In this document: positions 56,901-64,000 of the stretch, one piece after another
Numbering within the stretch: position 1 is the stretch's first letter
Layout: the number at the start of each line of letters is the position of its first letter
Source of the DNA: Diadema setosum
Lineage: Eukaryota > Echinodermata > Echinoidea > Diadematoida > Diadematidae
Reading direction: 5' to 3'
Assembly: GCF_964275005.1 (NCBI RefSeq)
Contig: NC_092686.1
Location: 47,490,333-47,554,332 of the forward strand
Length of the DNA stretch: 64,000 nt
Position numbers and translations under genes: made by a program
The notes under the pieces: generated by a model
Databases searched by the model: none
The model's input: the letters and a program-made list of their open reading frames with translations, nothing else
Told to the model about the DNA's origin: nothing

Positions 56901-59470
56901 GTAAAAACTCGAGTGTATTTGGATGCATGAGCCACATTTATAGATAATGACTGAAACTTTTCTTTTTTAATGCCATACCTTCTTACTACCTTGTACATTG
57001 TACTTGCAGCAACCAAGGACCAAGTTACTAGGAGAATAGGTAACTTGAATTTAGGCTGTGATCAGTCACACGTTGGAAAATAGCATTTAAAGAAATTTGT
57101 GTGCTAAAGTACAGTGATTTGAGTAAGTCTACTGGCTCAGAGTTTTATAGCTTTTATAGCAGTCATCTGCAATGAAAACATACCAAAGCAAAGCTGTATA
57201 TATGCTTTGATATTTTGTGCGCATTATATTTCACAAATCTGGACTTGACAATTTTTGTCATCAAGAGAACCACAAGGATAAAACAAGAAAATGGTATTAA
57301 GATTTTAAAGAGAAATGTTAGTGATTTTGTATTGTATGAAATATAATATTGGCTTCTCAATAAGCCATTTTTTTCCAGAAAAAAAAAAATGGTTTTATTT
57401 GATGGTGAGGTTAGATCTTAGTTGACAAAAGATTCATACAAGAGTACTTGATCTTGCAAGACATAGAGGTACAAGCATGATACCTGTCTCTTTCTGTCTT
57501 TCTCATCTCAGAGGAGGTAAAATGTATAAGTTTGGTTTCCATGGCAAGATGCTAAAGTTTCTCTCTCTCTTGTGTGCCTCCCTTGCTAGTAATGAATACT
57601 GTAATCTAACTTTCTGTGAGTTCACTGCTGAGCATTTTTCTATGGAACTTTGTAATCTGGAATGGAGTTGTAAAGGAAGGTAACAGTCTACACAGAGAAA
57701 GATGTGATCTCACTGTCAGAGATGCCAACTGTTACTGTTTTCTTTTTTTTTCAGTACTTCTTACTGTGTTTTTATTTTGTGCAAAAATACAGCAAATTTG
57801 ATGGAAATTACTGTTTTCCCCAATTGTATTACTACACACATGTATTACAGGAAAGATTAAAATACTGTTCACTCTACAAAAAAAAAAAATGCACATTTTC
57901 AGCCCTCATCATACTACAAATATTATTTAAAAGGTTGGCATCTCTCCACTGTCGGTATTGCTGGTCGCTGTTTAAATGTTCCCCCAATTATCTTTGTGGA
58001 CAGAGGACTTCAATTTTTCTAGAATTCTCAGGTTTTCTCTGCACAACTCGAGTCAGTGTGGTATATGAGGCTTTATCTCTTTATGTGAGTCAAACTTGTA
58101 TATTTAGTCAAGAAATGCATCGGAATGCTTGTTAGTCTAGAGAACTTGTATTGACCTAGTCAGGTCCAGCGTTGCATGGCTGCTCCATAATCATGGTAAA
58201 TGGCTCTGATTGAAATCAGTTTGATATCACTGATCATGCAGTGAATACATCTCCCCATTTAGTATAAAATTGTCCAGACGGTCATGCAAAATACCATGTC
58301 CTAAAATTAGGAAAACAACACAAAACATGGATATGGACATCAGGGGTAAAAGTCATGTTACTTGTATGTACCAAATCATATTTCATCCAATCAGATACAG
58401 CAACTAGCAATTTAGTATGTACTGTAGTGTGATGCATTCAAACCTTCTCCTATTAAATGTGAAATACATTGCACATGTATGATTTGTTTGTTTAGACATG
58501 TGAAACTGAGGGAATTCTTCGTGTTACTGTTATCAAAACAGTTTCCCAAATTTGTGCGAGGACTTTTGGAAGAGCATTGTGGTATTATTAAGAAGAAATA
58601 TGCAGAAAAATCTTTTCAATCACTGGTGTTAACCTTTTCATCATTGGGGTTGAAAATAAAATTGGGTCTCTTTTGTAGGACATTAACAGAGCTTGAACTG
58701 TAGTTCATTGACTTATATATCTACTTGCAGGAGGTGAATTTCAGAAAACAGAACAGGTCACCTCATATTTAAAAATACTTTCTTTGGAAAATGTCGTTTC
58801 TAGCAAGTGCCAAATATTGAAGTCAGTTTGTGTCCAGCACAGACTTGCATCCTTACATGTGGAAAAAAAAATGAAATGGATGGTAAAGAAATATTACCAA
58901 AGTAATGTTTATTTAAATTTGTGTAGAGTTTAAATGTATATATTTGAAATACTGGTAACAGTATATGATGGTGCTAAATTTTCTGTAATGACCATGATTT
59001 TATTTCATTGTTATTGTTTCATTACTCCAGTGACAATTTTTCCACATTACAATGTGGATTATGTGTTTGCATCAGAAAAGGTTGAAGTGAAGCAAGTATT
59101 ATAGGAAAGTATTTTGTAGTAACACAGACCAATAGTGGAGTGGAGGTCAGGCATGCTGTAGTTCTGTGAGATTTTTTTGATCATGTCTTAGTATTCCATT
59201 TTGTTACAATCATTTGTTCCAAAATGTTTTGTTCTCTGTCTTGGTTTTGTCATCACATACCCAGAAATGTACATGTATATGATAGAAAATGCTGAATTTG
59301 GAAACTTGTAGAATGAAATGGTCTTTTCTATCCACATGGAGTGAGTAAAGTGTAGGACCATGTACTGCTGCCTGTTTTACAAATTGTCTCAGCTGGACTA
59401 TGTTTAGTGGTTCAAATTAGTCTTTGCAGAGTCACATTGGTGATTTATAAAGCTGTCATACCAGACTTGA
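53950..59470. other. Non-coding, no gene recognised
   Basis: AT-rich. Between 54230 and 54540, inverted blocks (gtcgctggggtgacaagatcttgtatc versus gatacaaggtcttgtcgctccagcgac) suggest another MITE. A minus-strand frame at 56328-56645 has some protein-like composition but no start context, splice support or recognised motif. Confidence 0.3.
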
Positions 59471-59480
59471 GGTTGCCTGA

Positions 59481-59719
59481 CAGGGCTCGATATTAGCAGT
59501 GGCCCAGTGGTCTGGGGCCACTAAAAATGGTGTCGGGCCACCAAATTTATCTTTTGGTGGCCCAATCGGGCAACTGAAATTCAACATGGATTGTAACTTT
59601 TGCTTATATTTCAGGCCACTATATATATTTTTTGGGGGCCACCAAGTTTCAGATTTAAAGATTTTGGTGGCCTAAAATGGGCCACTGGGCAAAAAAAAAA
59701 AAAGTAATGTCAAGTCCTG
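59481..59719. mobile_element. MITE with CAGGGCTCGATATTA ends
   Basis: CAGGGCTCGATATTA and taatgtcaagtcctg are imperfect inverted repeats. The interior alternates gtggcc / ggccac motifs. CAGGG ends suggest hAT; no clear duplication. Confidence 0.65.
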
Positions 59720-60965
59720 CCTTGACAACAGAAACAGCAATGTTGAGAACGCATATTCCAAGGAGGAGATAAAGATTTCAAAGCTTTCATGGAAGTGTTC
59801 CAAGATTGGAGGGATTACATGTCATATGTGTTTCAGATTAGTTGTCCTTTCTAATAAGCCTTCAATGAGACCTCTGTGATGGCGAGAAAAAGGAATTCAC
59901 AGCCTTCAACCACGAAGAATAGTTATGATTATTTGAAGATTCATAAATTTTATTTTTCTATGTTTGTGTTTAAAGCTTTATTAGGTTTACATAGTTCCTT
60001 GCTAGAGTTTTGTTTTCATTTTGCCATATTCTTTGCTCTCTCATGAGGTCAGATTTGTATGTTTTTGAATACTTTTATTCTTTGGTCAAAGCATGTTAGG
60101 TGAGTGTGTTCTTTGCATTTGATGCTGCATTTCTTCTTTTTACTGAGTGGTGGATGTGCATTGCTCAGTTACAATTTTTATTATTAAATGAAATAAAAAG
60201 AGATTAGTTTTAAGCATCTCACAGATCAGTCAGGGCATATTCCTGACTGAGAAGAAAGAATAAAATTGAAAAACAAAACACCCACCAACAAACAAAGAGA
60301 AATGTTGGTGCAGTGTGTGGAAAGGAATGTTAGAGTGATTCTACTGTGGTTTTATTGCACAAAAGCCTTTGCTGTGGATTCTGAGCCTAGACTATTACAC
60401 AGGTATTCATGAAGATGATTTGAACGTCAAAACCTAAATCTAGTCCATGGAATAAAATCGGGTGTGCAATAAGCATACCTTACACATGCAAGTATCAGTG
60501 TGCAGTTATTGGATGTTTGTTGACATACGCAATCTGTCACACACATTTACGTAAAAGAAATTTGCATAAACCATTGACTAAATTTAAACCACCTTTGTGA
60601 ATAAGGGTAATTGCGTCACCAAATAATATTCGAAAAAATACTTTCGTGGAGTAGAGACGATGCATGTTAAGTGTGAAGTCAGGGAGTGTATACTTGATGA
60701 CATGGTGGTTTGTTTGTGTGTTTGTGTGTTTTTCTGTCTTTGTGTATAACGGGGAAATTATCTACATGTTGAGAAAGGTTGTTTTGCCTCCAGTGAAGAT
60801 TCTGGTAGAATTGAAAGCTCAGGCACCCTCTGACCCAATCTACAAACGGAATGATTTACTATTTCTCAAAATTTTATCAGATTCTTCATTGAGAAATTCA
60901 AACCATTAAATACTGGTGTTCACAAAATAGCTGAAATATGCACAGTAATATATTCGTAGTATAGC

Positions 60966-61113
60966 TTGGCCCACAAGTTTGGCAGTAAGTCTGCATAGTT
61001 ATGCAAAACTAATGGAACTTCAGGCAGAACCACATGGTGTTGGCCCTCAAGTTTGGCAGTAAGTTTGCATAGTTATGCAAAACTAATGGAACTTCAGGCA
61101 GAACCACATGGTG
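60966..61113. repeat. Tandem duplication, 74-base period
   Basis: Two near-identical units beginning ttggccc and containing gcatagttatgcaaaactaa. Confidence 0.9.
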
Positions 61114-61939
61114 TTGTAGCATGTGTGTGAGTCTGTTCAGGATGAGATACAAGTATTATTGTGTGCTGTATTTGTACAGTGGTGAATAGCAGCCAAACAC
61201 AAGGAGGGAAGAATGTCATTGGATGGCTGACAAATGTTTATAAATTTGATTCAATTCCAGTTCATTTCAGCTTTGTCATCCATTTGTGGAAATTACTTTA
61301 TTTGCATACTTCATACGTAGAATACATTTGAACAAGACACAGGTATGTAGCATAGATTAAAGAAATGTAAGGGATGTACAACAAAATGATGTAACATGAT
61401 ATTACACTCATTATGCCAAATATGCTTGCATGTGCACATTGAAGAACTCACTATTTCATCTTTTTTTCTCTCTCACTCTCTCTCTCTCTCTATTTGAATA
61501 TCCACTGGTAGTTGTCAAATATTGCATAACACTCCATTTTAAATAATGCAGGAAAAATGGGTGATCATGGGAACTTCTGAACATCCAGTACAATGCCTTT
61601 CCCAGTCAAGTTGACTAGCTCTTCTGAGGCAGGGCAAAATACTCTCCAGTTAGGAGAGTTGGCTTCTTTATCAAATTGTATGGAAATAGATGGTCAGTGG
61701 TCATTGGTCATCTTGCTACAGTGTTGGGAGAGGCTGTGAGGCCAGTTTATATTTGGGTCTGTGTTATTTGTGTCTGAATGTGTGTATTTTACCCTGGTAG
61801 TTTAAAGGGGAACATCAAACTATCTGGAAGATGGCATGCTGCAAGTAAGAGATGTATGTTTTCTTCATTTGGTGAAATGTGCTTGTGGGCTGCCGGCAGT
61901 GAATCTGAATTTATGACTGCCATGCATCTATCGACAGTA

Positions 61940-62119
61940 CAGTGGACTCCCGTTATAACAAAGTCCTCAGAACCAGCAGTTTTCTTGTATCAAGACTTGT
62001 AATAAACTGAAGAAATAAACGATAAAAAACAGAGAGCCGATAATGTTGCGACCTGAATTTTTACTGCGTTGTAACTGGAATTTTGTTATAACCATGTTCG
62101 TTATAACAGGAGTACACTG
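61940..62119. mobile_element. pogo/Tigger-like MITE copy 3, intact
   Basis: CAGTGGACTCCCGTTATAAC at the left, gttataacaggagtacactg at the right, TA on both sides (61938-61939, 62120-62121). 180 bp, no coding capacity. Confidence 0.8.
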
Positions 62120-62541
62120 TATACCATTGTCACTACTGTATTATGCACATTGCAAAAAAAAGCTACCCTCTGTAGCATGAGTGCCCTTTGTTGTGATTTG
62201 AATTCCTTTATATGTTTTATCAGTCTAGAAAGAACCGAGTGAATGTTATAAGAGCCACACTACTTTACTTTGTATATGTCAGAGGTTTCGTGCCAGTATT
62301 TCTGTTCCTTTCACCTTTTGTTGAGTTTTTCTTCCATTAGATTCTTGAGGCGATATATATGCGAGAAATAAATTTCCTACCCAGACCTGTGTAAGATATG
62401 TTCATGCACTATACAGATTTATGAGATGATATAAAAATGAGTTTATTTTCAGAATACAGAGGATATCTATGAAATGGTTTGGTGTGGCATACTTTTTTTT
62501 TTTGAGCCGCCTTGATTGCATTTCCTGTTGTGATTGTTTTC

Positions 62542-62547
62542 AATAAA
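62542..62547 (+). terminator. AATAAA candidate in the right flank
   Basis: caataaatacttgcttttta resembles a polyadenylation site, but no transcript is assigned; it could end a very long SLC26 3' UTR. Confidence 0.2.
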
Positions 62548-62663
62548 TACTTGCTTTTTATTGCAAGAAAAATGTTTTTGCCCCATTTGTTTGAATATTA
62601 ATTTGTTGGTCTCTCTGCCATTTCAGTGTTCATTAGTATACAAATTAATGAATGTTAATGAGT

Positions 62664-62777
62664 GCAATGGACAGAATATTTCATGAGGTGAAAGATGAAA
62701 TGATCCATTCAACGAGGCGCAGCCGAGTTGAATGGATCATATTTCATCTTTCACCGAATGAAATATTCTGTCCATCG
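62664..62777. repeat. 114-base hairpin, part of a dispersed repeat
   Basis: gcaatggacagaatatttca ..gatgaaatgatccattcaac pairs with the complementary gttgaatggatcatatttca..gaaatattctgtccatcgc around gaggcgcagccga. A half copy lies at 25530-25620 (tgcagccgagttgaatggat, cctttcatctttcacctcg). Confidence 0.8.
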
Positions 62778-62804
62778 CACGAATGAAAACATTTATTATT
62801 TGTT

Positions 62805-63125
62805 TTATATAACGCCTATCATAGATCATTGTCATTTGATGTTTTAGTAATTTAGAAACAAAGAAAGAATCTGACATCGCGAGAGTGCTCACTGAGCACT
62901 TTACGCTAGCGCGCTGTTGCATACACACACTGCAAACGCGAGCGTTTTACATACGCGTGTGTGTCGGGCTCTCAGCAAGCGTGCAATGGACCAAATCGTA
63001 TGGATCCAAAACTGCACGGTAAATGGATCCACAATTGCATCGATGATGACGTCATAGTGAAATGGGCCGAATGATCAATGTCAAACAACCAATCAAATGA
63101 CAAGGATTTCTTCAGGCGTTATATA
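62805..63125. mobile_element. Inverted-repeat element next to the hairpin
   Basis: tatataacgcctatcatagatc ..tgtcatttgat at the left and caaatgacaaggat..caggcgttatataat at the right. The GC-rich interior contains cgcgagcg and acgtcat motifs. Together with 62664-62777 it may be one larger element. Confidence 0.6.
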
Positions 63126-64000
63126 ATATATGTTACACAACCTTCCCTTCTTTGTGTAATCTTTGTGTGATAATTTGTGTGTTCTGCTGAAAGGCGAATG
63201 CATATTTCTAACTGGATGTTTTTGTTTTGAAGGAGTTTGGAGTTACCCTCTGAGTTGTAATTTGATGATTGTATGAAATACATGGAAAATTACGTTTATT
63301 CTGAAAAAAAAAATGGAACTGAAAACAATGTACACTGCTTCACAGCAAGAATGCCAGTCATGACAGCTTTGGTAACATGCTCTCCATTTCAATGCAAGGT
63401 ACATGTATTTACATTGAGTTTGAGCAAGTACAGACGGACAGACAAACAGACAAAGGAAAAAACACTGGAACTTAATAGCTTTTTTTTTTTATTATTTGTA
63501 AGTAAAGCCCGGTGGACCCATAATTTATTGATATGACAAGTTACAAGATTTGTGACCACAAAAAGACATTTTCTTCATAAATTACTGAGTAAGGTATTGC
63601 TTGGATTCCTAAGGATTAACTTTTTGTAATGCAAAGATTAGTGAAAAAGAGTGAATACATGGCAGCTGCCATGTGAATGTCATGTGAAACATACACAACT
63701 TGCATGCTCTAGATGAACACTTGTGGATTTTCTACCTACAGACAAGCAGCTCAACTAGTACCAAAAGTAAATTTATCAGGAATGGTGTTGCTACGATCAA
63801 ATTAAATCATATTAACCATATTTCTTGGATAACTGTTCTTTCAAAGCATATTTCAGAAATGACTGAAAGATAAATTACGTCCGGATGGAATCTTGAGTAA
63901 CGGGACACACAAAAGAATATTGTACATGTATGAAAGTAAAGACAAAGTTTGGAAACTTTACCTCATCTAAAACAAAGTGATACAATGAAGCACACACATG

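Noticed and set aside
60664..60909. Plus-strand 81-codon frame with hydrophobic stretch
   Set aside because: Val/Phe/Cys run comes from tttgtgtgtttg low-complexity DNA; no other support.

Overview
This window is animal nuclear DNA: AT-rich, intron-rich, with GT-AG splice junctions and dense with short inverted-repeat transposons. The mix of genes and repeat families suggests a marine invertebrate deuterostome, most likely an echinoderm. That is an impression from memory of repeat style, not a computed assignment. There are no bacterial-type operons, CRISPR arrays, rRNA genes or convincing tRNA genes.

Two genes can be reconstructed completely. On the minus strand, 15486 to 11845 is a three-exon TUSC2 (FUS1) orthologue of 125 aa. 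It keeps the N-terminal MG..S myristoylation context and the conserved YDEDG / AHEFYEE-type core. On the plus strand, 30832 to 52593 is a fifteen-exon SLC26-family anion transporter of 818 aa. All junctions are in frame, and it carries the sulfate-transporter signature, a SLSR anion-site loop, a split STAS domain and a C-terminal SEV that fits a class I PDZ ligand. In its first transmembrane helix the usual PQGMA[F/Y] reads PLGMAH, so two normally conserved anion-site positions differ.

Less certain coding material lies to the left. A plus-strand terminal exon at 3343-3447 encodes a hydrophobic C-terminus. Minus-strand exon-like blocks between about 6.5 and 9.0 kb have compatible phases but no recognised family. 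Two protein-like minus-strand frames sit directly after the TUSC2 stop at 11.5-11.8 kb.

The rest is mostly repeats. These include a degenerate ~300 bp tandem array at the left edge; three TA-flanked pogo/Tigger-like MITEs, one with nested insertions; two CAGGGGCGGATC elements with 5-bp target duplications; and several TTAA-flanked MITEs, including a 766 bp piggyBac-like element abutting a second TTAA element. There is also a 751 bp near-perfect fold-back element, MITEs of the TACTGTAAAA type, a broken non-LTR reverse transcriptase in TUSC2 intron 1, and many microsatellites. From 52.6 kb to the right end no gene was recognised; part may be SLC26 3' UTR.
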